Source: Aeromicrobium sp. CnD17-E
Lineage (GTDB): Bacteria; Actinomycetota; Actinomycetes; Propionibacteriales; Nocardioidaceae
Assembly (NCBI RefSeq): GCF_024124745.1
Contig: NZ_JAMXRU010000001.1
Coordinates: 1 to 64,000 of the forward strand
Reading direction: 5' to 3'
Length of the DNA: 64,000 nt
Below the pieces are notes generated by a model that was given only the letters and a program-made list of their open reading frames with translations, was not told where the DNA came from and searched no databases. Position numbers and translations under genes: made by a program. Positions 7,829-16,104 of the stretch are shown piece by piece; the stretch's first letter is position 1, and every line of letters begins with the position of its first letter.

Positions 7829-8629
7829 CTAGAAGACGAAGAGGTCCGCCGTCGGCGACCAGACCACTGACACGAACCGGCCGTCGGCGCGGACGGCGGC
7901 CCGCCAGCCCGTCCACGACGTTTCAGCCTCGACGGCGCACGACTCTCCCTCGAGCACTGGGCTCTCGACAGCCGGCCGACCCGACCAGCGCTCGAACCGG
8001 TCGGCGAGCTCGGGGCAGGTGACCTCGGAGTCGTCCCACACCCGCAGCGCCTCGGGCGGCTCGTCGGGTGACGAGTCCGCGGCAGGCTCGTCGGGCTGCG
8101 CCGGTCGGCTCTCGCCCCCGGACGGGAAGTCGGCAGCTGCCGACGCGAGGCGCGCGTCCACCCGGGCGGCGTAGAACGCCATCGCTCCGCCGACGACGAC
8201 CGGCACGAGCACGGCGGCGGCGCAGAGCGCGGTGGCGAGTCCACGCCGGCGCGGGAGGAGCAACGCCGTGACCACGGCCAGCGCCGCACACGCGAGACCG
8301 ATCCAGCCAGCCCACCACATGACCGTCCCTGCGGCGTCCGACGTCCCGAGCGCGATCCAGAAGCCCGCGGCCCCGCACACCACCGGTACCGGCGTGGCCA
8401 GGACGGCGAGGGCCGCGCGGGGCACCCTCCGCCGGCCTGCCTGCGGGGCGCGGCCGAACAGCGCCACCAGCACCTCGACGAGACTCCAGGCCAGCAGCCC
8501 GACGGCGATGCCCGACCACAGCGCCGACTCCAGCACCTCGATGCCGGAGCCCAGCGTCGCGACCACGGGGATGCCGACCGCGGGCGCCACGAAGCTCCCG
8601 ACGAACCTCCACCACCCGGCCGATGCCAT
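7829..8629 (-). CDS. Hypothetical membrane protein, tandem paralogue A
   Basis: A 266-residue protein with about five hydrophobic helices in the first 160 residues and then a soluble domain of about 100 residues. The soluble part contains VTCPELADRFERWSGR, GESCAVEAETSWTGWRAAVRADGRF and VVWSPTADLF. It is clearly homologous to the next gene (VTCADLARRFEDWTGR; LGRRAALRPDGTL; AWSPTASW). Two cysteines in the soluble domain are conserved between the copies and may form a disulfide outside the cell. A TAGCGT box lies five bases before the ATG. No known family recognised. Confidence 0.65.
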   Translation of the reverse strand: MASAGWWRFVGSFVAPAVGIPVVATLGSGIEVLESALWSGIAVGLLAWSLVEVLVALFGRAPQAGRRRVPRAALAVLATPVPVVCGAAGFWIALGTSDAAGTVMWWAGWIGLACAALAVVTALLLPRRRGLATALCAAAVLVPVVVGGAMAFYAARVDARLASAAADFPSGGESRPAQPDEPAADSSPDEPPEALRVWDDSEVTCPELADRFERWSGRPAVESPVLEGESCAVEAETSWTGWRAAVRADGRFVSVVWSPTADLFVF

Positions 8630-8700
8630 GAGGCACGCTAGCGCCCGGACGGTGCACTGCGCCTCGGCTCGTGAGCCCTGACGGAGCTACGGGTCGCTGA

Positions 8701-9474
8701 CTACTGCGCGACCCACGACGCCGTCGGCGACCAGGCGGCGACGAGCAGGGTCCCGTCGGGTCGGAGCGCGGCGCGCCGGCCGAGCCATGCCGAAGTGTGC
8801 TCGAGCCTGCACGTGCGGTCGCCAGGAACGGACGCCACGGCACGTCCCGTCCAGTCCTCGAACCTCCGCGCGAGGTCGGCGCAGGTCAGATCAGCACCAG
8901 GCCACGCGCGGACCACCTCGACCATCTCGTTCTCGGAGAGATCGACCGCTTCGTCTCCGTCCGCCGGGCGGCTCGGGCCGCGCGCCGGGAAGTCGTCCAC
9001 GGCCGCCTCGACCCGCTCGTCGGTACGCAGGGCGACGATCCCCATCGGGACGGCGACCAGTGCCGGCACGAGGGCGCCGACGAGGCACAGACCCACGCTC
9101 ACCTCGCGAGCGCGCGCAGCGAGGACACCGAGGACCACTCCGACGACGAGGCACCCGGCTCCGACCTGGACGCCCCGCATCATCCAGCCGGCCGCAGCCT
9201 CCGAGGCCGCCCCGCCCACCCAGATGCTCGCGACGAAGCACACGACCGGGACCGCCGCCGCGCCGAGGGCGACGGCCAGCACCGGCATCGGCCGCCCGAG
9301 CGACTCGGCGTGCTGCGACGAGGCCACCGCCCACCCGACCAGGCCGGTCAGCACCCCGATCGTCGCGGCCGCCCCGACGTTCTCGACGCCGAGCGCGAGG
9401 GCGAGCAGGACGGTGGTCGCGACGGCGGGGAGCACACCCGCCTGCACGAACCTCCGCCATGCCGTCGACCCCAT
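8701..9474 (-). CDS. Hypothetical membrane protein, tandem paralogue B
   Basis: A 257-residue paralogue of the adjacent gene with the same plan: about five membrane helices, a DFPARGPSRPADGDE linker matching DFPSGGESRPAQPDE in the other copy, then the conserved soluble domain with two cysteines. A TAGCGT box six bases before the ATG matches the one in front of the other copy, so each gene has its own leaderless promoter although they are in tandem. Function unknown. Confidence 0.65.
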   Translation of the reverse strand: MGSTAWRRFVQAGVLPAVATTVLLALALGVENVGAAATIGVLTGLVGWAVASSQHAESLGRPMPVLAVALGAAAVPVVCFVASIWVGGAASEAAAGWMMRGVQVGAGCLVVGVVLGVLAARAREVSVGLCLVGALVPALVAVPMGIVALRTDERVEAAVDDFPARGPSRPADGDEAVDLSENEMVEVVRAWPGADLTCADLARRFEDWTGRAVASVPGDRTCRLEHTSAWLGRRAALRPDGTLLVAAWSPTASWVAQ

Positions 9475-9627
9475 CCCGGCACGCTAGCCGGGGCGAGGGA
9501 CCAGACGCCGTGTCGTCCGCGCGGAGTCGGTCGTCCGCACGGCGTCGTCGACGGTCGGACGGCCGCGATCCGCTGTCGGCTCGGCGCCGGTGTGGACGCC
9601 TGACTTGCGGCCACCTGCAGCGGTGAG

Positions 9628-10071
9628 TCAGGGATGACGCGGGAGCACGGCGGCGAAGCGGTCGAGGGTGGCGCGGACGGCGTCGAGGACGCTGTCGTCG
9701 TGCTCGGCGAGCAGCGCCTGCAGCGCCAGACCCGCCTGCGTCGTGAACTCCTCCGCCCGACGTCGTGCGGCCGGCGTCGGGCGCAGCGTGACCACCCGAC
9801 GGTCGTCGCTCTCGCGGCTGCGAGCCACCATCCCGTCGCGCTCGAGCCGGTTGACCAGGGCGTTCGTGGCGCCCGACGTCAGCCCGACCCGCTCCGACAG
9901 GCGGGCCGGCGACATCGGCCGCCCCGTCGCCTCCGCCCACAGGACCTCGCCGAACGCGGCGCCGTCGGACAGCGGCAGGCCCATCCAGCGCGCAAGGTCC
10001 TGGACCGACTCCTGGTACGCGACCACGTAGCCACGCAGCGCCTCGAGCATCCTCGCCGCCGACTCGGTCAT
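9628..10071 (-). CDS. MarR-family transcriptional regulator
   Basis: A 147-residue winged-helix protein with the MarR signature: recognition region SPARLSERVGLTSGATNALVNRLERDGMV (quoted in parts: residues about 53-81), wing ESDDRRVVTLRPT, and a C-terminal dimerisation helix. AGGAGG lies eight bases before the ATG. It is followed in the genome by no co-directional partner, but the FAD monooxygenase just upstream on the same strand has a perfect palindrome in its promoter that is a plausible target. MarR proteins usually repress and are released by phenolic or antibiotic ligands. Confidence 0.85.
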   Translation of the reverse strand: MTESAARMLEALRGYVVAYQESVQDLARWMGLPLSDGAAFGEVLWAEATGRPMSPARLSERVGLTSGATNALVNRLERDGMVARSRESDDRRVVTLRPTPAARRRAEEFTTQAGLALQALLAEHDDSVLDAVRATLDRFAAVLPRHP

Positions 10072-10098
10072 CCGGCACCTCCTGGTCGGAGCAGGACT

Positions 10099-11340
10099 CT
10101 ACGCCGCCGGACGCCCCTCGCGCCGGGAGAACGCGTAGTCCGGGAGGATCGGCTCACCCTTGCGGTCGGGCAGGAACACGCGATCGAGCAGGGAGCTCAG
10201 CGGCTTCGTCCCCGCCAGCCGGAACATCGTGTTGATCACCCGCACCCCGAAGCGCGACGACGGGTGCATCACCCGGGCACCGCCGGGCGGCAGCGACTGG
10301 TGCCGGTCGACGTAGGCGCGCAGCGTCGACTCGTACGTCGCGAAGGCGTCGGCGTGGGTGCGCTCCTCGTGCAGCGTGCGCTCCAGCTCACCGGCGAGGA
10401 CGTACGCCCCGACGAGCGCGAGCGTCGTGCCCATGCCGGTCGGACCCGACCCCCACGCGGCGTCGCCGAGGAACGCGACCCGACCCTCGCTCCACGTCGG
10501 GAGCACGATCTGCGCGAACCGCTGGGCGTACAGCTCCTCCGGGTGCTGCTCGAACCCGTCGAGGACCCGCTCGGTCTGCCAGCCGGCGTCCGCGAAGCGC
10601 TCACGCAGCACCGTGAGCTGGGCGTCGGTGTCGAGCCGCTCGAACCCGAACGGCTCGCACGCGAAGGTGAGCGTGGCGCGGATCGTGCCGACGTCGTCGG
10701 GCCGCAGGGTGACCGACCGGCCGCGCGGGGCGGTGTACCAGTCCCAGAAGTCGGTGTCGTCGGGGCGACGGTCGATCGTGCCGTACGCCATCGAGACGCC
10801 GGCGTCGCGGACCTCGGTGCGGTCGCCCATGACGAGCCGGCGGGTGCGCGACCCACGCCCCTCGGCGACGAGGAGCAGGTCGTACCGCTCGCGCGTGCCG
10901 TCGGCGAGCTCGACGTCGACGCCGTCGGCATCCTGTTCCACAGCCGTCACGTAGGTGCCCCACCGCTGCTCGACGTCGGACGGCACGGTGCCGAGCACGA
11001 TCTGCGACAGGCGTCCGCGGAGGATCTCGATCTCGGCGGTGGGTCCGTCGACGTCGGCGCCCTCCTGCTTCGGCAGGACGGAGACCGGGGTCCCGTCCGG
11101 GCCGATGAATCGGGTGCCGTCCTCCCCGGTCAGGTGCGCCAGCACCTCCTCCTCCACCCCCATCCGACGCAGGACCTGTCGGCCGAGGCCGCGGACGTCG
11201 ATGTTCTGGCCGGTCGTGCGCGGCTCGGGCGAGCGTTCGAGCACGGTGACGTCGAAGCCGGCGCGCGACAGGCCCCACGCCAAGGCGGGTCCGGCGATGC
11301 TCGTGCCGGTGACGAGCACGGTGGGTCGGATGGTGGACAT
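10099..11340 (-). CDS. FAD-dependent monooxygenase (group A, TetX/PHBH-like)
   Basis: A 413-residue flavoprotein hydroxylase. The N-terminal dinucleotide fold is VTGTSIAGPALAWGLSRAG with ERSPEPR at the end of the second strand, and the second FAD contact is GDAAWGSGPTGMGTTLAL at about 290-307. Such enzymes use NAD(P)H and O2 to hydroxylate aromatics, tetracyclines or other small molecules. AGGAG precedes the ATG. A 15-bp palindrome 25-39 bases upstream of the start, and the marR gene 27 bases downstream on the same strand, suggest MarR-controlled detoxification. Substrate not predictable. Confidence 0.85.
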   Translation of the reverse strand: MSTIRPTVLVTGTSIAGPALAWGLSRAGFDVTVLERSPEPRTTGQNIDVRGLGRQVLRRMGVEEEVLAHLTGEDGTRFIGPDGTPVSVLPKQEGADVDGPTAEIEILRGRLSQIVLGTVPSDVEQRWGTYVTAVEQDADGVDVELADGTRERYDLLLVAEGRGSRTRRLVMGDRTEVRDAGVSMAYGTIDRRPDDTDFWDWYTAPRGRSVTLRPDDVGTIRATLTFACEPFGFERLDTDAQLTVLRERFADAGWQTERVLDGFEQHPEELYAQRFAQIVLPTWSEGRVAFLGDAAWGSGPTGMGTTLALVGAYVLAGELERTLHEERTHADAFATYESTLRAYVDRHQSLPPGGARVMHPSSRFGVRVINTMFRLAGTKPLSSLLDRVFLPDRKGEPILPDYAFSRREGRPAA

Positions 11341-11364
11341 GGTGGCTCCTTCGACAGAGATGTC

Positions 11365-11379
11365 ACTTCACTGTGAAGT
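11365..11379. promoter_or_regulatory. Perfect palindrome, candidate MarR operator
   Basis: ACTTCAC-T-GTGAAGT is a perfect 7-bp inverted repeat with a one-base centre located 25-39 bases upstream of the monooxygenase start. Length and symmetry fit MarR half-sites. The assignment to the marR gene at 9628-10071 is by proximity. Confidence 0.5.
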
Positions 11380-11420
11380 CTTCGTCGCCACTTCGCACCT
11401 CCACCGAGACGTCGACGCCA

Positions 11421-11444
11421 AACATCGGACAGATGTCCGATGTT
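11421..11444. promoter_or_regulatory. TetR-type operator shared with the 16.77-kb site
   Basis: AACATCGGACA-ga-TGTCCGATGTT: 11-bp perfect arms around a two-base centre. The same 24-bp core lies inside the palindrome at 16755-16796 between the tetR gene and a divergent esterase. The right part of the left arm (CGGACA) is in the -35 position for a weak TACCCT box at 11450-11455, so binding would block transcription of the esterase-to-kinase operon starting at 11483. Confidence 0.75.
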
Positions 11445-11482
11445 GGGTGTACCCTGGCTCACACGCCAGCGAGGGAGCCCGT

Positions 11483-12586
11483 ATGTCCGAGAACCACCCC
11501 ACCCAGCGACCCCTGTCCGACCGGGTCGCGCGCCGCGTGGTGCGCACGCTCGGTCGCCTGCCGCAGCCGCTCAAGCGCGCCATCGCCGGAAAGCCGATCT
11601 CGATCGACGGGCAGACGCTCGACGTCGAGGCCCAGGTGGGGGTGCGGCTGCTGAACCTCGCGGTCGGCGAGACGTTCGAGACACTGCCCGTCGACGAGGG
11701 CCGCCGCCAGATCGACGGCGAGGCATGGGTGTTCGGCTACGAGCACCCCGTGCACGACGTACGCGATCTCATCCTCCCCGGACCCGGCGGTGACCTGCCC
11801 GCTCGGATCTACCGTCCCGCCGGGCTGCCCGCGCTGTCCGCCGGCCTCGTCTACTTCCACGGCGGCGGGTGGGTCCTCGGGAACCTGGGCTCCGCCGACT
11901 CCGTCTGCCGCTACCTCGCCGACACCGCCGGCGTCACCGTGGTCTCCGTCGACTACCGCCTCGCCCCCGAGCACCCCTTCCCGGCCGGCGTCGACGACGC
12001 AGTCGCCGCGTTCCGCCACGTCGTCGCTCACGCCACGGACCTCGGCATCGACCCGTCGGCCGTGGCCGTCGGCGGCGAGAGCGCGGGCGGCAACCTGACC
12101 GCCGTCGTCTCCCTCGTCAGCACGCTGGAGGCCCGCACGGACCCGTCCGTCCCGGTACCCGCCTTCCAGCTGATGTTCATGCCGGTGACCGACCTGACCA
12201 CCAAGCACCGCTCGTACGAGCTGTTCAGCGACGGCTTCTTCCTCAGCGACGCCCAGATGGACTGGTACAAGGCGCACTACCTGACCGACCCGGCCCAGGC
12301 CCACGACCCGCGCGTCTCCCCGCTGCTCGCCGCCGACCTCGAGGGACTGCCGCCCGCGCACGTCGTGGTCGCCGGGTTCGACGTGCTGCGCGACGAGGGC
12401 GAGGCCTACGCCACCCGACTGCTCGAGGCCGGCGTGCCCACCACGTTCATCCGCCAGGAGGGCATCGTCCACGGGCTCGTGAACGCCACCGGCGTCGGCA
12501 CCGTCGCCCGCCGTGTGCTCGACGAGGCCGCCGGCCAGCTGCGCGAGCGGCTCGTGCCGCTGGCCGCGGAGGAGGCGGTCCGATGA
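11483..12586 (+). CDS. Alpha/beta hydrolase, hormone-sensitive-lipase type esterase
   Basis: A 367-residue esterase/lipase with the oxyanion-hole motif HGGG (YFHGGGWVLGN, about 131-141), the nucleophile elbow GESAGG (about 200), the acid in GFDVLRDEG and His in EGIVHGLVN. This is the HSL (bacterial IV) esterase family, acting on acyl esters in the cytoplasm. It is the first gene of a five-gene run in which every junction is an ATGA overlap. GAGGGAG precedes the ATG. The TetR-type palindrome lies about 40 bases upstream. Its role in the pathway may be removal of an acyl group from the substrate (inferred). Confidence 0.88.
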   Translation: MSENHPTQRPLSDRVARRVVRTLGRLPQPLKRAIAGKPISIDGQTLDVEAQVGVRLLNLAVGETFETLPVDEGRRQIDGEAWVFGYEHPVHDVRDLILPGPGGDLPARIYRPAGLPALSAGLVYFHGGGWVLGNLGSADSVCRYLADTAGVTVVSVDYRLAPEHPFPAGVDDAVAAFRHVVAHATDLGIDPSAVAVGGESAGGNLTAVVSLVSTLEARTDPSVPVPAFQLMFMPVTDLTTKHRSYELFSDGFFLSDAQMDWYKAHYLTDPAQAHDPRVSPLLAADLEGLPPAHVVVAGFDVLRDEGEAYATRLLEAGVPTTFIRQEGIVHGLVNATGVGTVARRVLDEAAGQLRERLVPLAAEEAVR

Positions 12587-13983
12587 CCTCGCGGGAGCGC
12601 CGCAGGGTCGACGTCGTCGTGGTCGGGGCCGGGCTCGCCGGCCTCACCGCGGCCCGACGTCTGCAGGAGCGTGGCCGCTCGGTGCTGGTGCTCGAGGCCC
12701 GTGACCGCGTGGGTGGGCGCACCCTCAACCACGACCTCGGCGACGGGCAGGTGGTCGAGTCCGGCGGGCAGTTCGTCGGGCCGACTCAGGACCGCGTGCT
12801 CGCGCTGGCAGCCGAGCTGGGCGTCGACACGTTCCGCGCCCACGACGTCGGCGACACCGTGTACGTGCACGGGAAGGCGGTGCGCCGGTTCAGCGGCGAC
12901 ATCCCCCCGGCCTGGACCACCCTCCCCGACCTCGGTCTCCTCATGGCCCGGCTCGACCGTGCGGTGCGGCGCATCGACGTCGACGCACCGTGGCGCTCCC
13001 CCGACGCCCGACGCCTCGACTCGATGACCACCGAGTCGTGGGCGCGTTCGTTGTCGCTGGGCGGCGGCGCCGTGGAGGTCCTCGAGATCCTCCTTGGCTC
13101 CGCGTACGGCACGACGGCCGCGGAGGCGTCGGCGCTGTTCACCCTCTGGTACGTGGCCGGCGCGGGCGACGAGACGCACCGCGGCACCCTCGACCGCATG
13201 ATCGGCGTCGACGGCGGGGCACAGGAGTCGCGGTTCGTCGGCGGCTCCCACCGCCTCTCCGCCCTGCTGGCCGCCGACCTCGGCGACGCGGTGGTGCTCG
13301 ACGCCCCGGTGCGCCGGATCGCGCAGGACGCGTCGGGCGGGCGGGTGTCGACCGACCACCTCGACGTCGACGCGCAGCACGTCGTGGTCGCGGTGCCGCC
13401 GCACCTCGTGGCCGGCATCGACCTCGAGCCCGCGCTCCCCGCCCCGCAGGCCGAGCTGTTCCGCCGCATGACGTTCGGGACGCTCATGAAGTGCGAGGCC
13501 GTGTACGACGAGCCGTTCTGGCGTGCGGACGGGCTGTCCGGACAGGGGCTGTTCCGTGGCGACGCGGAGCCGGTGTGCTCGATGTTCGACAACACCCCGC
13601 CGTCCGGCGCCCCGGGGGTGCTCATGGGATTCCTCGGCGCGCACGCCTGGAAGACGTGGGCCGACCGGCCGGCCGCGCAACGGCGAGGGGCGGTGCTGCG
13701 CAGCTTCGCCCGCGTCGTCGGGCCGCGCGCGCTCGAGCCGACCGACTACTGGGAGCAGGACTGGACCACGGAGCCGTGGACCCGCGGCGGGCCGACCGCC
13801 GTGCTCGCGCCCGGCGTGCTCACCGAGCTCGGACCGTGGCGCGACGTGCCCCACGGCCGCGTCCACTGGGCGGGGGCCGAGCACGCGAACCACTGGAACG
13901 GCTACATGGACGGCGCCGTCCGTACCGGCGAGGACGTCGCCGACCTCATCACCCGCACCACCCGCCACGAGGAGACCGCATGA
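12583..13983 (+). CDS. Flavin-containing amine oxidase family protein
   Basis: A 466-residue FAD oxidoreductase of the monoamine oxidase superfamily. It has the Rossmann FAD motif VVVVGAGLAGLTAARRL, the family motif DRVGGRT (about 44-50) and the C-terminal FAD contact HWAGAEHANHWNGYMDGA (about 430-447). The conserved lid-strand SGGQFVGPTQDR resembles putrescine/monoamine oxidases. These enzymes oxidise amines to imines with H2O2 release, though some act on other donors. Start overlaps the esterase stop by four bases (ATGA). Substrate unknown. Confidence 0.85.
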   Translation: MTSRERRRVDVVVVGAGLAGLTAARRLQERGRSVLVLEARDRVGGRTLNHDLGDGQVVESGGQFVGPTQDRVLALAAELGVDTFRAHDVGDTVYVHGKAVRRFSGDIPPAWTTLPDLGLLMARLDRAVRRIDVDAPWRSPDARRLDSMTTESWARSLSLGGGAVEVLEILLGSAYGTTAAEASALFTLWYVAGAGDETHRGTLDRMIGVDGGAQESRFVGGSHRLSALLAADLGDAVVLDAPVRRIAQDASGGRVSTDHLDVDAQHVVVAVPPHLVAGIDLEPALPAPQAELFRRMTFGTLMKCEAVYDEPFWRADGLSGQGLFRGDAEPVCSMFDNTPPSGAPGVLMGFLGAHAWKTWADRPAAQRRGAVLRSFARVVGPRALEPTDYWEQDWTTEPWTRGGPTAVLAPGVLTELGPWRDVPHGRVHWAGAEHANHWNGYMDGAVRTGEDVADLITRTTRHEETA

Positions 13984-14462
13984 GCCAGCACCGCGTGCGC
14001 GCCGAGCGCCGCATCGACGCCCCCGTCGAGGACGTCTGGGCCGTCGTCGACGACACGTCCCGCTACGCCGAGTGGGTCGACGGCTGCCTGGAGGTGACCC
14101 GCCACCACGGCAGCGCCACCGTCGGCGACACGTACGGCGAGCGCAACAGCACCCTCGGACCGCTCATCGCCACGACGACGTGGACCGTGCTCGAGGTCGA
14201 GCCGCCCGTGCGGCGGGTCGACGCAGGGGAGGGCCTGGCCCCCTTGCGGGACTTCCGGAACGTCTTCACCTTCACGCCGACGTCGGACGGGCGGGGCACC
14301 CTGATGACGTACGAGGTCACCTTCGGCCTCGCGCTCGGACCGCTCGGTCGCGTGCTGGCGGCCGTCCTCGGCCGGTCGTTGCCGCAGGAGTTCCAGCGGT
14401 CGATGCAGAACCTCGACACCCTGCTGCGCTCGGAGCGACCCCTGCCGCGGGAGGCCCGATGA
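13980..14462 (+). CDS. SRPBCC (START/PYR-like) family protein
   Basis: A 160-residue protein that opens with the characteristic helix-grip start (AERRIDAPVEDVWAVVDDTSRYAEWVDG) and ends with the long amphipathic helix (PQEFQRSMQNLDTLLRSER). The fold forms a hydrophobic ligand cavity and occurs in carriers, cyclases and dehydratases. Within this operon it may hold a hydrophobic intermediate. Both gene boundaries are ATGA overlaps. No catalytic signature is visible. Confidence 0.8.
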   Translation: MSQHRVRAERRIDAPVEDVWAVVDDTSRYAEWVDGCLEVTRHHGSATVGDTYGERNSTLGPLIATTTWTVLEVEPPVRRVDAGEGLAPLRDFRNVFTFTPTSDGRGTLMTYEVTFGLALGPLGRVLAAVLGRSLPQEFQRSMQNLDTLLRSERPLPREAR

Positions 14463-15130
14463 CCAACCCTGAGACCGACGACCCCCGCGAGGCGCTCGCC
14501 GCCGCCGCCCGCGAGCTGGCCGACGCCGGCCTGCTCGTCGGCACCGCCGGCAACGTGTCGACCCGCCTCGGCGACGACCGTGTGCTCGTGACCGCCACCG
14601 GCGTGGTGCTGGGGCGCTGCACCGCCGACGACGTCGTCGAGACCGACCTGGCGGGCACGGTCGTGTCGGGGCGGCTGAAGCCGACGTCGGAGCTGACGCT
14701 GCACCTCGACGTGTACCGCCGCACGTTCGCCCGGGCCTGCGTCCACACGCACTCCCCCGCCGCCACCGCCGTGGCGTGCGCCCCCGCGCGCTTCGGGTCG
14801 ATGCCGGTGCTGCACTACCAGCAGATCCTGCTCGGCGGCGAGATCCGCGTCGCCCCGTACGCCACGTTCGGCACGCCCGAGCTCGCCGAGCACGTGCTCG
14901 CCGCGCTCGACGGACGCCAGGCGGCACTCATGGCGCACCACGGCGCCGTCGCCCTCGGGCAGGACCTGCGGTCGGCCGTCGACCACGCCCTGCTCGTCGA
15001 GTGGCTCGCCGAGCTGCTGCTGCGCGTGAGCCAGGTGTCCGAGCCCGTGCCCCTGACCGAGGAGCAGCAGCTCGCGGTCATCACCCAGGCGCTGGAGCGC
15101 CACTACGGAGCCGTCCAGGAGAACCCATGA
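14459..15130 (+). CDS. Class II (zinc) aldolase/adducin family protein
   Basis: A 223-residue protein with all elements of the fuculose-phosphate-type aldolase active site. These are the catalytic Glu in KPTSELTLH (about 75-83), zinc ligands in VHTHSPAA (about 96-103) and the third His in MAHHGAV (about 160-166). Such enzymes cleave a ketose-1-phosphate to dihydroxyacetone phosphate and an aldehyde. A sugar-type kinase is encoded next, which would supply the phosphorylated substrate, so kinase plus aldolase probably form consecutive steps. ATGA overlaps at both ends. Confidence 0.85.
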   Translation: MTNPETDDPREALAAAARELADAGLLVGTAGNVSTRLGDDRVLVTATGVVLGRCTADDVVETDLAGTVVSGRLKPTSELTLHLDVYRRTFARACVHTHSPAATAVACAPARFGSMPVLHYQQILLGGEIRVAPYATFGTPELAEHVLAALDGRQAALMAHHGAVALGQDLRSAVDHALLVEWLAELLLRVSQVSEPVPLTEEQQLAVITQALERHYGAVQENP

Positions 15131-16104
15131 GCACCTCGTCCACCCCCGCGTCCTCCAGACCCGCGCCCGCCACCCCCGGGACCGTCACCGTCGCCGCCGT
15201 AGGCGTGCACGTGCTCGACGCCCACGCCGTCGGCATCGAGTCCGTGCCGGAGGGCTCCGAGGGCCAGCTCGTGGAGTCGATCCGGCTGTCGGCCGCCGGC
15301 ACCGCCGGCGGCGCCGCCCTGGTGCTGAGCCGCCTCGGCGCGCACGTGCGGTCCTACGGCGCGGTCGGCGACGACGCGGCGGGCCGCACCCTGCGCGCGC
15401 TGCTGGAGGACGAGGGCGTCGACGTCGCCGGCCTCGCGACCCACCCCACGGAGCAGACGTCGGCCTCCGTCATCCCCGTGCGACCGAACGGCGACCGACC
15501 GGCGTGGCACGTCATCGGCGCGAACGGCGGGTTCACCCTGCCCGACGTCGCCGACCTCGCGGGCGTCGACCACCTCCACCTGGGCGGACCCGAGTTCGTC
15601 GGCGGTCCCGCCGCCGGCGAGCTGCTGGCCGCCGCCCGCGCCGCGGGCATCACGACGTCGATCGACGTGCTCGCACCCGGCGACCCCGGCATGCTCGAGT
15701 GGATCCAGGACGCGCTCCCGCACTGCGACGTGCTGCTCCCGAACGACGAGCAGGTGCTCGGCTTCACCGGTACCACCGACCTGGTCGAGGGTGCACGCGC
15801 CCTTCTGCAGAAGGGTGTCGGCTGCGTCGCGGCGACAGCCGGCGAACGCGGGGCCGTGGTGGTGACGGCCGACGAGGTGGTCGAGGTGCCGGCGTTCGCG
15901 ATCGACGTCGTCGACACCACGGGCTGCGGCGACGCGTTCTCCGCCGGTTTCGTCCTCGGGCGCGCCGCGGGTCGCTCCGCGGAGGAGTCGGCTCGACTGG
16001 GCTGCGCCGTCGCGGCGCAGGTGGCACAGGGTCTCGGCACCGACGCCGGCTCCTACGACCTCGCGTTCGTCGACGCGTTCGCCACCTCCACGCCCACCCG
16101 CTGA
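15127..16104 (+). CDS. PfkB-family carbohydrate/nucleoside kinase
   Basis: A 325-residue ribokinase-superfamily kinase. The N-terminal GG-type region is AAGTAGGAALVLSRLGA (about 57-73) and the C-terminal PfkB signature with the catalytic Asp is DTTGCGDAFSAGFVLG (about 261-276). PfkB kinases phosphorylate sugars or nucleosides with ATP. Its first ~18 residues are a Ser/Pro/Thr-rich extension. The gene is the last of the operon, and its 3' end overlaps the oppositely oriented tetR gene by 52 bases. Paired with the class II aldolase it suggests phosphorylation then cleavage of a polyol or sugar moiety. Confidence 0.85.
   Translation: MSTSSTPASSRPAPATPGTVTVAAVGVHVLDAHAVGIESVPEGSEGQLVESIRLSAAGTAGGAALVLSRLGAHVRSYGAVGDDAAGRTLRALLEDEGVDVAGLATHPTEQTSASVIPVRPNGDRPAWHVIGANGGFTLPDVADLAGVDHLHLGGPEFVGGPAAGELLAAARAAGITTSIDVLAPGDPGMLEWIQDALPHCDVLLPNDEQVLGFTGTTDLVEGARALLQKGVGCVAATAGERGAVVVTADEVVEVPAFAIDVVDTTGCGDAFSAGFVLGRAAGRSAEESARLGCAVAAQVAQGLGTDAGSYDLAFVDAFATSTPTR

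Noticed and set aside
11483-16104. 5-deoxyribose (DHAP shunt) salvage operon
   Set aside because: Kinase and class II aldolase fit, but the required isomerase and nucleosidase are absent and the amine oxidase and esterase are unexplained.
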